Source of the DNA: Symsagittifera roscoffensis
Taxonomy: Eukaryota; Xenacoelomorpha; Acoela; Convolutidae
NCBI RefSeq assembly: GCF_963678635.1
Contig: NC_087064.1
Span: 30,345,740-30,409,739 of the forward strand
Direction of reading: 5' to 3'
Length of the DNA stretch: 64,000 nt
The translations under genes and the position numbers were made by a program. The notes under the pieces are model-generated. The model did no database searches and was not told where the DNA came from. It saw nothing but the letters and a program-made list of their open reading frames with translations. Position 1 is the stretch's first letter. Every line of letters starts with the position of its first letter. Positions 11,301 through 23,527 of the stretch are shown here, piece by piece.

Positions 11301-13480
11301 ATAAAAACGCTATTGCACTCCACCCATCTTCAAAATAGAGATGCTTCTGCAAAAATTGATGGAATAACAAGTCTTATCTAACAAAGTGCACGTAGGTTCT
11401 CAGGCATTAATTTTTGATTTTTCGTTTTTGAATTCGCCTTCACTCACATTCCACTTTTTCTATTTTAGAGCCATAAAACCTCCACCAAAACAATCAAAGT
11501 GACCAGACTGTTTGCCTCTTGTGCCAAGGTCTGTTGGTAGGCAGCAACTGTGGGATGTAACGGTTGTTGACTTCCTAGCTTCTAGTTGAATAAGCACAGG
11601 CTCTCTTTGATGGCCGGGAACGGCGACGGCTCAGCGAAAAGCCCCGAACTGTTGAATTTAGCGGATTGATTAAACATGAATTTTTTTTTCAACCAATAGC
11701 GTTTGCTTGGCCTCATTACTTAGATGTTTCTAAGTACAATCTGTGAGTCTGCGTACCGAGAAAATCCACCACCAAATACAAACTGCAAACGAAGCCTGTA
11801 AACCTGGCGCTTCTTATGATAATAAGAACACAAAAAATTTTTCATTTTGACGAGCGAAGCGATCGTAAGCGCAGCCTGATATAAGTATTTGATAAATCCG
11901 TAGTATCAAAACCGGTCCTTTTTTCCTTGGTTTTTCTTCAACTTGTTTTGTGCAGGGTTATTTTTTTCAATTTATTTGGTTTGATTCCAAAATATCTGAT
12001 CCTTTGTATAAAGTAAAAAAAAAGTATCATTTTTTCTTTTTTCTTTGTTTAAGTTTTTACAAATAATTTCCCTGGGTGAAATGATGAAAAACTAGTGTAG
12101 TAACTCCGGTTAACATGATGGTTTTGTCGCTTTGTCCGTGGAAAAATTTATCCGAATATAATTGACATGCCACATTTTGTCCAAAAAAAACGGATGGGAA
12201 AATCTTTAGGTAATCAAATTTGAATGGCAACCAAGTTAATCTTAAAAATTTGGTGAGCACTTCAGCAAATCATGAAGGAGCTCCGAAAAATTAAGGTCAA
12301 AAAAGTTCGATGGGTTCTTTTCTGATAACAACGTTTTCCGAATTATTTTGGAACAAAACCAACTGTTGTAAAAGTTTCAAAAGTTAACAGGATAAATTCG
12401 TATCGCAATGGTTGAAGATTAGGGATCACCCTTTTAAAAAAAATTTGAAAAAAAAAACATTTAGAAATTCAACAGCTTGGAATCGCTGTTGAACTCCACT
12501 CCACTCATTTTCAAAAACATTTGCGAAAAACATTTATACATCTGCACGATGGATGTTACCGATCATTGCCATCATAAGGTAGAGTTTCGCCTCTACCCAC
12601 ATTTTTCTGTTTCAGAACCGCAACATCTTGCAGGACAGAAGCGACCAGATAGTTAGATGATCGTCTTCCTTCCATGGTCTGTTGGCAGGTAGCTTCTGTT
12701 GAATGTATTGGTAGTTGGTAGTTGGTTCCCTAGCTCTTATTTAACGAAGCGCAAGCTCGGTTTGTTACCCCGAAACGGCGGCTGCCCGAAATTAATTTCG
12801 CAAAATTGAGAAATTCAGAGATTTTAAAAATGGAGAGAACATTTTTAAACCAAGAGCCTTTGAAGTTCAAGGTGTCGCTGGCACTCGAGATTTTTCTAAT
12901 TGGGCTCTGTAAGAACACGATCATCTGTACGGAATAACCAAAGCAGGTAGTTTCAACATCAAATTTCGAAGACATTTTTTAATTGTAGAGTCAAGGGAGC
13001 CTAATCGCAGCCTATTAGAAGTATCTAAAAGACTTTCAGCTTATATCAAATTAATCGTTTTGAGTTTATTATTTTGTGCTAGTGTCAGTTTTCTCAATCT
13101 GGTTGGCTTGAGTCCAAACCATCTGACTGTTGGTAACCCATTCTGACCATCTGAACTGGTTTGTTGGTAGACAGCTTCTATGGGATGGAAGGGTATTTGA
13201 TTCTCTAGCCTCTTGTAGAAACACTAGAATGACGGCGGTTGAGAGGGAGATAGTGAAATTGACAAAAACAGAGATTTCACTAATGATAACTACCTATTCG
13301 AACCAGTAGTTTTTCAAACTCAGGGAACCACCGGGATCACCCTATGTACCAGCTAAAAATTAAATTTGAAAATTCAACAGCTTAGGATTCACTCATCCAC
13401 TCATGTTCAAAAATTTTTGCATACGATTGATGCCGCTTTAGTTTTTATACGAAGCCATGACATTCGACATCGTTCCATTG
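8330..13480. repeat. Diverged tandem array with dimeric higher-order repeat
   Basis: Homologous blocks recur about every 1.1-1.2 kb. The GGATCGCAATGGTT-type anchor is near 8,954, 10,025, 11,237 and 12,399. The GGCAATCAAATTTGAATGGCAAC anchor is near 8,760, 9,828, 11,033 and 12,210. The GGTCTGTTGGTAGGCAGC anchor is near 9,251, 11,528, 12,676 and 13,158. Units 1 and 3 resemble each other more than their neighbours, as do units 2 and 4. The true repeating unit is therefore a dimer of about 2.28-2.37 kb. Unit 2 has repeat R in place of the usual sequence, and a fifth unit from 13,005 is internally deleted. No convincing protein is encoded. Confidence 0.7.
10128..10765. repeat. Dispersed repeat R, copy 2 (inside the array)
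   Basis: Direct-orientation copy of 6310-6930, interrupting unit 2 of the tandem array. Similarity is clear but gapped. Confidence 0.7.
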
Positions 13481-14820
13481 AGCTTAGTCTTTTAACCATT
13501 TTAGTCATGTTTTCATTGTCGAGTTTGACTATATTTAGATTTTCCCAGTGGTTCTCTTTGGATCCATGGAGTCTAATACTTGTATCATCTAAAATGTGTT
13601 TTTCTCAATATTTGATGTTAGATCAAAGGCTTTATAAAACTCGCACGCATGTCTGCATGAACTGCCTTGTCTTCAATTTTTTCGCCTATTTTCGGTTCCT
13701 GTTTTGTACGAATCTCATAGTCTCTGATTTTATCTGTGCAAATGTGCTTGCGTCACCTGTTGAAAATTGTTTGCGGAATTGTTGCTGATTTTGCAATATT
13801 TTCTGTGTGTATGCCTACGTAATTTTGTCAGCTAGCAATTGTTTTCCTTCATCATCATTGGTCATATAGGCGATGATGAGATCACGTATGATGTCGATTT
13901 CCAGTTCGTTATTGCTCGAGGGCTTCTGCCCTAGTCTGTTTGTGGATAAATGCATCATACCTGTCAAATGCTTCCGTTTTTTGTTTTTCTGATCCAAGGA
14001 AAAATAGATATCTTTGCGAACTTTGATATCACCTTCTTCCTGAGGAAATCCCTCAACCGTTAGTCTTAGGTTGATAGTTTTCCTATTGGACCCTCTTTTC
14101 TTGGTTGCGGAGATCTATATCTTTTGAATCTGAGTTTTGCTTCTATTGGAAGCTTACAAGTCAAGAGGTTCATAGGTTTTCTTTTTGCTAATCGAGGTTG
14201 TAATAAATCTGAAAGGAAGAAGAGCTCCTATATTCCCTAAAATCCCATTTTTCTCTAATAAAATGGCCAAAGTTTGAAAGTTTTTTTGGAAACTTTTGAC
14301 AAAACATTGGACGAAACTAATAAACTTGCACAGTGAAAAAATAGGTGCAGCTTTAAAAATTTAATAGTGTTGTGTAAATTAGGCCCCTTTAAAAATTTAA
14401 TAGTGTTGTGTAATCAAAAACAGTGAAAAGTCTCCCTTCTCCCCCATACTGCAAGTTTTCATCAGGAAAACAGGCTTTTTTCTAAAATAAACTGTTTCAG
14501 TTTTTCATAGTTATTTTTTGTAATATAATGGCCAAATGAATGATGTGGCAATGCAAAATGTTAGGAATAATATTGAGATCTTTCTCAGCAAAGTTACCCA
14601 AGACGAAAATCAGAAATGGCAAAAAAATGCCTCTATAATACATGGTGGCATTTTTTCGTAACGTATGCAGCGATCAGTTACGACTATTCAGATTGAAAAA
14701 TTAGATGAGAGGGAAGAGGAAAAAAGTATCATGACATGACTAAAAAAAACATGGCTCTTCCTCCTTTTCCCACCTATGAAATCTTAAAAGTAATTTTTTG
14801 CTCTTAAAAAATGTGCATGC
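13480..14820. other. No recognised gene; short tandem duplication at 14,351-14,413
   Basis: AT-rich DNA. The only clear structure is a duplicated CTTTAAAAATTTAATAGTGTTGTGTAA block at about 14,351 and 14,387. A 60-codon frame on the minus strand (13,815-13,997) was seen but has no recognised feature. Confidence 0.5.
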
Positions 14821-14940
14821 TGACTAACTAGGCCATGAAAACTTTGATAGTCTTCACATGTAAACTGCTAAAACCCCTCGTTACACCGTAACGATGACGC
14901 TTATATAAAGTGATTAGAGGAAAAAGAGCCCAAATTATGA
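14820..14940. repeat. Dispersed repeat shared with 48,520-48,640
   Basis: Blocks such as ACTAACTAGGCCATG, CCCCTCGTTACACCGTAA and GGAAAAAGAGCCC occur in the same order at about 48,515-48,635 (ACTAAGTAGGTTATG, CCACTCGTTACACCATAA, AAAGAGCCCC). The second copy lies within the foldback element there. A more degenerate relative may lie near 45,910-46,065. Confidence 0.5.
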
Positions 14941-15329
14941 TGCTCTTTTTATGAGTTCGCTATGATTGAGAGCGCATCGATTATTCTAATTTCAATTAAA
15001 AATTGACAAATTGATAAGGTTTTTTTTGCTGCTAGATTTTGAGGCTGTAATGGAAAAAAACACCAAACCCAACAGCGCTTTTTTATAAGTAAACTTTATG
15101 TTTTCACTTTCCCCCGGCCCTACTCCCTCCCGACTAACTATAGGCACGATGAGCCTTGGTTTTGGCGGCGAGATCGATGTCATCCATTTTTCCGTAGCGG
15201 GTCCCAAATTGAGGAGGAGGAGGAGGATGGCACTGTGAACCCTCCAACCGTGACCGTACTTGGCTCTTCCTTTTTGCCTCCCCGCCTCACCCAGATCACT
15301 AAATGCAGTAGGTCTCAAGTTCATAACAA

Positions 15330-18300
15330 TTTTTATTTTGTTCTATAAAATACAATCAGTACATTTGAAACACTGAAATGATAAGAGTGGTGATGATATT
15401 TAAAGATCATTTGGAACCCACCTCATAAGTAAGTAGACGGCAAATAAAAAATTGCAGCCTTTATCACCATGAATTTCTAATGGACGGTTGGAGTGAAAGC
15501 AGTATTGTTCTAAAATTTTTCAACATTAAGGGTTCAAAAGAGAGGACATTAGAAAGCGCTAATTAATTGAAGGCAAGTTAAATACTTTTAAGAGATTGTC
15601 ATGCGAGAAAATTGTACCCACTCATAATTAAATGTTCGTTACATCCACTTATCGTCACTACATTTTGATGTGATTTACTTTGGCTGACAGTGAATATCTT
15701 TTTGCGCAAACTAAGAGTAGTTTCATGGAAGATTGCCTCTTAAATCACAAAGAACAATAGTTTTAGAGCACTTGAGTTGTTGCAGAAAAAAAATGAAAAA
15801 ATGAAGGACACCTTTAACAAATTGAACCGTTTTGGCACAAAAACTTTTGATTGTATTAGCTCAAGACTAGCAAAGTATAACAAAAATTTCATTCGTTGCT
15901 CTGTTCTTGAACCATTGGCAAGGTATACTCTCTCGGCCTTAAGAAAGAGAACATTGTGATTACTTCTGCAATCAGACTGGAAATTCAACAATTCAAACAT
16001 TTTCGATTTTTATGGTCTGATTGCAGCCAAACAAAAACAAAAATTTCATTCAACAGCAGTTTTAGCGCTTTGGGTGAAAATTAATTTTGAAAATGCTAAA
16101 GGAACAAATGGAATGTTTGCCGCTGCAAAGAAAACAGAGTGGATATTTGGAAAAGTTTTTTTTTCAGAAAATTTAAATCTAAACGACAAATTTTTTGATA
16201 TGGTTTTGGAAGGAATGGCGTTGACATGATTTTCCTGTTTCATTGTTCATTCAAAATTAAGCTCAAACTCATTGAAACTGAACAAAAATAACTCCTAAAT
16301 CTTCCCGTGCACACTGTGTATGGCTTATGATTCCCTCATGATAAGTGGCCGTTTAACTAGCGCTTGGTTCAGCAAAGCAACACCTGCCACACTCTGAGTA
16401 TAGGATTGTGACTTAAACATACAAAAGAGATTTGAGTTTCGATACAGGAAATTTATAATGACTTCGGTCATAAACTTTTGCAGTGTCTCGATATAAGCAT
16501 TAACTGCCGTTTGTTGCAAAAAAAAATTAAGAATAAGGTAATCAAAATTGTTTTAGACAATTCACCAGAGTTTGCAAATTTGGCAAGCAAGTTTTGGTTT
16601 TCCCAATCCCAACAGTTTCCTGGCTTTTAAACTTGATGTACTTAATTAAACAGGCGGAGTCGACAGCGCTTAGAATTGACCGAACCATTCGAGCCAAAAA
16701 AGAGGATCACCATTGTAATGGGACACTCTATGATCTGCGAATCCTTTCATACCAATGCTTTTAACCAATGCGTTTTTGATACTTCTGCAGTTTCTATTTG
16801 AAAGTCATTCCCATTTTTTTGACTAATTTTTCACGTCAGAGCTTAGTAAACGTTTTTGAGTATTTTGAATAGAAGTTTTTGACGCGTTTAAAATTTTGAT
16901 TTTTCGACATAATTTTTGTGCGAGGTGGTGAGGCTGCTGTGAGGTTTTTGTCTCTGTTTATGACTTGAGAAGTAGCTAAGAGCTGCTTTGGCGTGAAGTT
17001 TTTTACAAGTTTTGTTTTAGCTTCATCGATTTGTTGATTGTTGTTTTAATTAATAGTTCAATGCCGAATCTCGACGAAACAACAAGAGGGTTTATTCGTT
17101 TTTGAAAAAGATTTTTTCCGAGGATAATTTACACTATTTAAAGCGCTTCCTATGAATAGTCTCAAGGTAGTCTCATCGCTTATGGCAATCGCCGTTTCAA
17201 ACTTCGATCTAGCTGACGTAGGTCATTTGCCCTTATAGGAACGATTGAATGGCATTCAGGGTGAAGATGGGTGAACGTTCGCGGCAAGCGAAGTCAGGTT
17301 GTCAGCCATCATATAACTAGTAACTACTCTGAGCTTCAGTCATCCTCTGGGTGGAAAACCTATGGTAAAAAATCTGCACTGTTCAACCATCGAGAAATCT
17401 TTTTGCCAAAACGGAGGAAAGGCTACTCGCAGCTTTTCTGGCGTAATAACATAAAACTAACTGATAAAAAAGCTAGCAATGGCCGTGGTTCAAAAAAAAT
17501 CAATTTGTTTTAAAATTCAAGCAGTCTTTGTCTTACATTGGACAATTTGGTTCATGGAGAAATAATGAGAAGCCAAATTGCTTGCTTTTTTGAAAGTTTT
17601 GCGTTGGTTTTTGCCAAATTTTTCATTCACTCATTTTTTTTTTTACTATTTCAAGTTTTGAATGTTTTGTCAAATGAAAATTACAAATTGTCAGGCTAGA
17701 GACCAGCACTTCAACGCAAAAATTTAGTGTTTTGAAGGTTTATAATTTCAGCAATTTTTTCCAAAATTTTTTGGGTGATTTTGTGTGTCTTTTCTAAAGA
17801 TGGTTGCTCTATTCTGTAATCAATAATTCTCTAAGACTCGATTTAAATGCAAAGGGGATAAAAGGTGCACTTTTTCTTACATGCTTACTTAAAGAATAAC
17901 TCATTAAGTCAGGCAACAGTACAAACGAATTCTGGAAGCTAAATATGGGTTATTGTACAAAACAGGTTGCTCAATCATCCGATTTTTTTTTGCAAAATTT
18001 AATTGAAGAGTTCTGTTAATGCTCAACAAATTCTTTGAAACCTATCTCTTAGCTTTCGGGTTTGGATTTGTATAGCATAAAAGATAGAGCTTGCCTCTAA
18101 GATGAAAACCACTATAGATGTGAGGAACGGTACAAAAAATTAATTAATTATAGAGATATCACTCTAAAAAAGCTGTCAGTCTACGGGTATGCCAATGTAA
18201 ACTGAAATGTACACTCAACGATTACGAGTTTGCGGACTGGTAAGATCAGAGTTTATAGATAATTAGGACAGAATGGAAGCGGACAAATTGATTGTGTTGA

Positions 18301-19018
18301 TGCAAAAGTCAAACAAATCTTAGCAACAAAACCTGAGGAAAGAAGTCAACCCAAAGCAAAACACATGCACAACTACGAAGAACAATTGAAAGATTTCGAC
18401 GTTGTTTTGGCAACGAACTGAAAAGAAAAAATGTTTCAAAGTGATTCCTTTTCTCCTGATGAAGTCGGCTGTCGACATTGAGGTCTGATTTTCCTTGTTT
18501 CAACTGATTACTTTGTAGAACTCTCAATTTTATTAGCATAAGAAAACTCTCGGAGAAAAGGTACAATGGCCTTGCCCTATTTTTGGATGTTTGTCATCTT
18601 ACTCCAGAATGAAGTAATCACACTCAAATTCAAATCTCATTTTTAATTCTCAAAAAGGAGAATGACACCATTAGCTAAAATTCTAAACTCTATCTGAACA
18701 TTTGACTAAACAAGTTCAATACATGATCCAACACTCAATGAAAACAAAGCTGAACAATTACATAAATCAACAAATACGGGCAAAAAACAATTTTTTTTAG
18801 ACTTAGCTTAGTTCAAGTTTCAGAAATAAGCTAACAGGGGTTTCTTAGTTTTAGGCTACTTTTCTGTTAAATTTAACCCAAATTATTCTGAAGAAACTAC
18901 ATTGTAAAAATTAGCACGCGCTAGCAATCAAATTACCCTAAAACGAAAATTCACTAACACACTCTCTCTATCTTAAACATCTATCGATCTCTCCAATTCA
19001 ATCGTAAGCTCAAAGCAG
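15330..19018. other. Long AT-rich stretch without recognised genes
   Basis: Short frames occur on both strands (for example 15,740-16,000 minus and 17,271-17,513 plus). None shows a domain, a signal peptide, or a coding base composition distinct from its surroundings. Nothing else was supported. Confidence 0.5.
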
Positions 19019-19027
19019 AGATCGATG

Positions 19028-19444
19028 GGTGGCGTCCCTCCTGCTTGAAGGACCGATTGATTGAAATTAATTTTAGCTTATTTTCAGCCAATCAGAACTG
19101 AGTATTCAAAATCTCAAAGTAAATCGCGAAAATCTCAAAGTAAGGAATGAAATCCAGGTCATTAGTGTTAATATTGATCGATTAGATAATAAGCAGAAGA
19201 GTTTTCAAAACTGAAAAATTTCTTCGATTTTGACCTCAATAATCTTGATGATTATCTAAATAGTATTGCGGTTGTAACCCTCAATTTGTACATATTTTTG
19301 ATTATTTTCCACTGATTTAATACATTTCTGTTAATATTGACTTCGATTTTGTGAGAAAAGCATTTAGCCAATAGAAACGCTTAGCGATTTTGATTGGTTG
19401 AAATTTTTCAAGCATTCGGTTCTTCAAGCACGAGAACCCTCCAC
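19028..19444. mobile_element. MITE family M1, copy 1 (about 417 bp)
   Basis: Subterminal inverted repeats TGCTTGAAGGACCGA (left, from 19,042) and TTCTTCAAGCA with an inner AAGCATTCGGT (right, to 19,430) bound an AT-rich core. The direct flanks AGATCGATG (19,019-19,027) and AGATCCATG (19,445-19,453) match at 8 of 9 positions, fitting a 9-bp target duplication. That length is typical of MULE-type elements; the superfamily is an inference. A second copy at 51,102-51,917 is nearly collinear. Confidence 0.7.
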
Positions 19445-19453
19445 AGATCCATG

Positions 19454-21171
19454 TAGCTAGAACATCAACAAAACTAAATTTTTTTGTCAAGGCCTAATTA
19501 GTCCGCTTGTCATTTTTCGTAACAATCTAACATTTTGAGCTTTGTAAATAGCTTTTACGTGGGGGTTGAAAAATTAAAATAGCCCAAAATTGCAGCTCTT
19601 GTGCCTTTTGAGTCGACTATCAAGTTGATATGATTATTGGAATAATTTGTTCAAAAATGCCGATTGCTACAAGAAATAGCGTGCTGAATAAATTAGCAAA
19701 TGTAATTTGACGACCTAGAAATGAGGGGGAGCAGTGGTAAACGCATCTCCCCCTCTGCACGCTTGCGGGATGGAAAAGAGCCAAATAATTAAAAAGGTCT
19801 CGGCGAGTCAATCGTAATGATTAATTGCACTGAAATCACAAAATGCTACTGTAACATATGAGCAGTCTGTACGAGATAATTCACATTACTACAATGTCCG
19901 ATGAGTTTTTATTATTCTCCTTCATACCCTTTCCCTGAATGAAAAATGACCCATGTATTTTCGGACACCCGTGTACTATTTTCTTAAAACGGATAAAAAA
20001 TGCATAATTGGCCGGCGCTTGAAATCTTCAGAACATTAATTTTGTTTTGAACTTTGATTACAATATAAAGGTATTTCAAAAGCAAAAAATCGATGATCAT
20101 CATGTGATTATAACGTTATCAAAAAAAATAGGGGTGAACAAAGCTCTACAATAGGATTTTTTTCGATGGTACTTTTTCTTCACGCTTCATAAAAAACACG
20201 TGCTAAAACAATCAATTCTCATTGTTGCTCCATCAAATTCAGCAGTTTTAAGACAAAAAAGAGTTAGCGAAGAAGTGTATTAAGTTAATTCAGTGATTTC
20301 TCGAAACGAGTGGAAATCATTTTCACTACGAAAAATTCAAAACTTGAAAAAGTTTGTAGCCAGATGAGTCAGTTGTGAACTGAATGGTAGATATAACTCA
20401 GAAAAAGAGCAGCAAATTCTCATTTCATCTCGAGTACATTAAACGAGGTGAAGATGAGAGCATTGAAAATGGACTAGAGACGGAAGAAAATTTAATCTTC
20501 ATTCGATTTTGGGAAAACTTTTTATCTTCACTACTTCCAAAAAATCACAGGCGGAAAGAAAAGGCGGTAGAGCACAATAACAATTAGTCCAATCAACATA
20601 TCGCATTTTATCGGTGAGTTCGAAAGCTTCAATTGTTTTTTTCTTTATGAACAATTTAGATCTAGTTTTGCTTTTAAAAAATGAACTGCTTATGTGAGGT
20701 GAGGGAGAAAAGAGACAGAGCCTAATTTTCCACCATCCAAGATTAGAATAAGTACACTAAATTGAAAAAATATATATATCGTATGAGAACATTGTGTACT
20801 ACATGCATCCTGGCCTGTTGTTATAAAAGTTTTTTGTGTAATTAGGGCTAAATCTTGCGATGTAGTTTTTGGAACCAATTGAGTAACCTCCCCTTTTCCC
20901 ACATGTGATCTTGAAGCATGTTTAAAGCAACTGAAACAAGTCATAATTACATGAAATCATGTGCCAGATTCACCAACAAAAGAAGAACAACAAAATTCAC
21001 AATAACAAAACATAAAAAGTAGCTTCATGGTAAAAAAAAGATCTAATAAATAGCATGTTCAGCCGGCTTTTTTTCTGTCCCAAAAATGAGTTTTTACAAT
21101 TTTTATTGAAATTCCGCACAAAAATGATACACAAAATTTATGAGAACCTTAAGTTAATTTACGTTCAGTTT
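19454..21171. other. AT-rich stretch; weak tRNA-like relic near 19,725-19,775
   Basis: No gene recognised. The segment AGCAGTGGTAAACGCATCTCCCCCTCTGC resembles the D-arm to anticodon part of tRNA-derived SINEs, but no B box follows convincingly. Confidence 0.35.
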
Positions 21172-21850
21172 TTTTGCTCTCTGATATGGGCGAAAATACA
21201 ATTATAGGAATTTCTTTTGATATGGGCGAAAATACAATTATAGGAATTTCCGAAACGTGGCTTAAAAAAGAAGATAGTGACAATTTATGTCTTGTTTACC
21301 TTGCTTCATTGTCTTGTTTTATCACATTTAGATTATTCAGCAATATTTTTAAAACAAATTAATGCTACTTTGATGCTATCTCTAGAGAAACAGTTGAACT
21401 GGGCGTTAAAAAGAACATATTTCAGATCGAATTTTAAATCTTCTTCCCTTCTTCGCATTAGCAAATCGTTCATTGGAATCGAGAAAAGAATTGAGTTAAA
21501 GTGTATAACATACTTATACCAATATCTTACAAACAAAAAGAAGACTTTTCAAAATACATTGAGACTACCGACTGCCAATTATAGGCTCAACAAAAGAACG
21601 AAACAAATTGTTTTTGACAAACATTGTTCAACCGCTTCTCTACAAAAATCATTTTTTCATTTGACTTCTAAAAAATGCAACTCACTGCCCAAAATTTTGC
21701 GCAATTTAGAAAAATTGAGAACAGGATTCAAGAAAAAATTGAAAGAATTTTACGTGAGTGAATTGAGAAACAATCCAATATGTACAAATACAAATAAGTG
21801 GCGTGATTTCCGTTTTTGCTAGTTCTATAAGTTTTAATTTAATTATTTTT
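21172..21850 (+). pseudogene. Internally deleted CR1/jockey-like LINE fragment
   Basis: Two pieces of a LINE ORF2 are joined directly. The first (about 21,174-21,275) reads IIGISETWLKKEDSD, the start of an APE-like endonuclease. The second (about 21,277-21,822) reads LVLSHLDYSAIFL ... LEKQLNWALKRTYF and ends with ... CNSLPKILRN ... TGFKKKLKEFY. That pattern is the thumb/C-terminal region found downstream of the RT in CR1/jockey-type elements. Everything between, including the whole catalytic RT, is missing. A 33-bp direct duplication (GATATGGGCGAAAATACAATTATAGGAATTTC) lies at the start. It may derive from the group of the LINE at 54-59 kb, but the two are too different to call one family. Confidence 0.75.
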
Positions 21851-22994
21851 CCAGATATTGTTTGAAAGAAAATCGGTATATACTCTGTATATACGGTGTA
21901 TGTTTGGACTATCTATAAAATTGTTTGTAAAGTTTTAATACCAGCTCGTTCTTAATTCTTAAAACTGATGTTTTTTAGTATCCATAACTTCATATATTTT
22001 AATCGGCCAATTTCTGAACTGTAACCGAACTTGTTTTGTTTTGTTTTGTTTTGTTTATTGCTTGTTTTCTGATGTTGTGTTTTTGTTTGATGTAACCAAT
22101 GAATTTTAACCAACTTTATTATTTACATTTTGCTATACTGATGCCTCGGCTTTTGACTGTATAGTAATTCATGTGTTCTTTCTTCTTCTTCTTCTTCTTC
22201 TTCTATCTTAATTTCAAAATTAACCAACACGATACTGTGAATACATTCTTCTGTTCTACTGCTAAAAGGAAAAATTTGGTATGTAATATTGGTGCATACA
22301 GCTTATATAATTGGCAAATAATTGGTTTGTCTTATATCAGTCAGAACAAAAAATATACTTTTAACTGGATCTGATCTATCAATTTCTAGTTGCAGTTATT
22401 GAGTTTTGGTTGTAGGTAGAAATTTGGGCCTTTTTTTCTGCTTATTGAAAAGAAACGTGTCGCTCCTGACTTTGTGGGTTTTTTTCTGAAGAAATAGCAT
22501 CGGTTAATTCTTGTTTTGTACACTTTTTTGCAATACCAGTTTCCTTTTCTATCGCTGTTTTCCACAATGATGAATGTTGGTGGCGCGATTGATAATGGAG
22601 AATAGGCTAGCAGCAGGTTCGGTAAGGGGAGTCAATAATGAGATAAAAAGGTACAAAAACTGCCACTAGAATTTAACTTTTCACAGTGCAGTGGAAGGAG
22701 AGCAGAATGAGCCGATTAATTTAAATGTAGAGAAAAAAATATTTAGTACCTTTGAGCAGTGTGGTGGAAAAAACTTTTTTTTGACATTTCGATGCGCGTT
22801 TCTTGTTTTCGCTCGGTTTTATTAGAGTCGAGTTTCGCATAGTTTTGTGTCAAATTAACTTACAGAAGGACAAAAAATTAGGGTTTGAAGTTTGAATTAA
22901 AAGTTATACGATGTCAAATGGCGAATGTCTGACACAAGCATTTTGCCAGATTTAGAGACTACTATCGTTTTTGTACTAGTTAAAAAGAGTGAAT
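21851..22994. other. AT-rich stretch with two microsatellites
   Basis: A (TTTTG)n tract lies at about 22,032-22,058 and a (TTC)n tract at about 22,178-22,204. No gene recognised. Confidence 0.6.
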
Positions 22995-23036
22995 TTTTTG
23001 CTACAACTGTAAAACTAATTACAGTTGTAGCAAAAA
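22995..23036. repeat. Perfect 16-bp inverted repeat at the BEL/Pao insertion site
   Basis: TTTTTGCTACAACTGT (22,995-23,010) and its exact reverse complement (23,021-23,036) flank a 10-nt loop. The 5-bp target duplication of the adjacent retrotransposon begins at the next base. Confidence 0.85.
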
Positions 23037-23041
23037 CTACT

Positions 23042-23501
23042 TGTTAATGCTACATAGTATTAAAGTATGAAAGTAAAGTATAAAGCCAGTATAGTTGCTT
23101 AGCAATATCAGCTATATAGCTCAGCGTATACATGGTGCGTTCCGGGGAGTTCGGCTTGGGTTCGGTTCTCACCTAAGTCGTTTCATTTGAGAATCCTATT
23201 TGAGCCGAACCTGACAGAACATAAAATGCTAATATTTTAATCGGTTCAAAATTGGTTTGCAATTCAGCTTCTGTTAATTAAACTGCGTGAACTAAGTATG
23301 AACACATTGTGAAAAAACACATAAATCACACAAATCAGGGCATGAACAAGCCCACTTTTTAACTTGATACGTGTAATGTTGTTGCTAATTCCGTGCAATA
23401 AAAAATCACTAAAATTCGCCGTTTATTGATTCTCTTGAATTAAACCGATTCTGTTTCCTGTTTTTATAAGTTATAAAAAAGTTATAAAAAAGGCCAGAAC
23501 A
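23042..23501 (+). repeat. 5' LTR of the BEL/Pao element
   Basis: 460 bp, TG...CA ends. A TATAAA box is at 23,079-23,084 and a polyadenylation signal AATAAA at 23,397-23,402. Both are conserved in the 3' LTR at 32,023-32,028 and 32,341-32,346. A segment at 23,117-23,169 resembles pol III A and B boxes. Confidence 0.95.
23117..23169 (+). promoter_or_regulatory. tRNA-like A box and B box inside the LTR (candidate)
   Basis: TAGCTCAGCG starts at 23,117 and GGTTCGGTTCT at 23,159. They match the internal promoter boxes of tRNA genes and have the expected spacing of about 42-44 nt. The sequence between does not fold into a good cloverleaf, so this is a promoter-like pair rather than a tRNA. Both boxes are conserved in the 3' LTR. 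Confidence 0.4.
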
Positions 23502-23504
23502 TTT

Positions 23505-23527
23505 TAGTGCCGCGACTCGGGAATCGG
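23505..23527 (+). promoter_or_regulatory. Primer binding site candidate
   Basis: Three bases after the 5' LTR, TAGTGCCGCGACTCGGGAAT resembles the complement of a tRNA 3' end. It is closest, from general knowledge, to tRNA-His (TGGTGCCGTGACTCGG...), with mismatches. Position fits the start point of minus-strand synthesis. The tRNA identity is uncertain. Confidence 0.5.

Noticed and set aside
13366-13788. 140-codon hydrophobic open frame
   Set aside because: Its start lies inside a unit of the tandem array and it shows no domain; the hydrophobicity follows from T-rich composition.
14992-15324. 110-codon minus-strand frame over a GC-richer patch
   Set aside because: No recognisable motif, a leucine run created by a (GGA)n-like tract, and no splice or polyadenylation context. 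It could be an exon, but I cannot support it.
15740-16000. Overlapping open frames on both strands
   Set aside because: Both strands open in the same stretch without motifs; likely chance.
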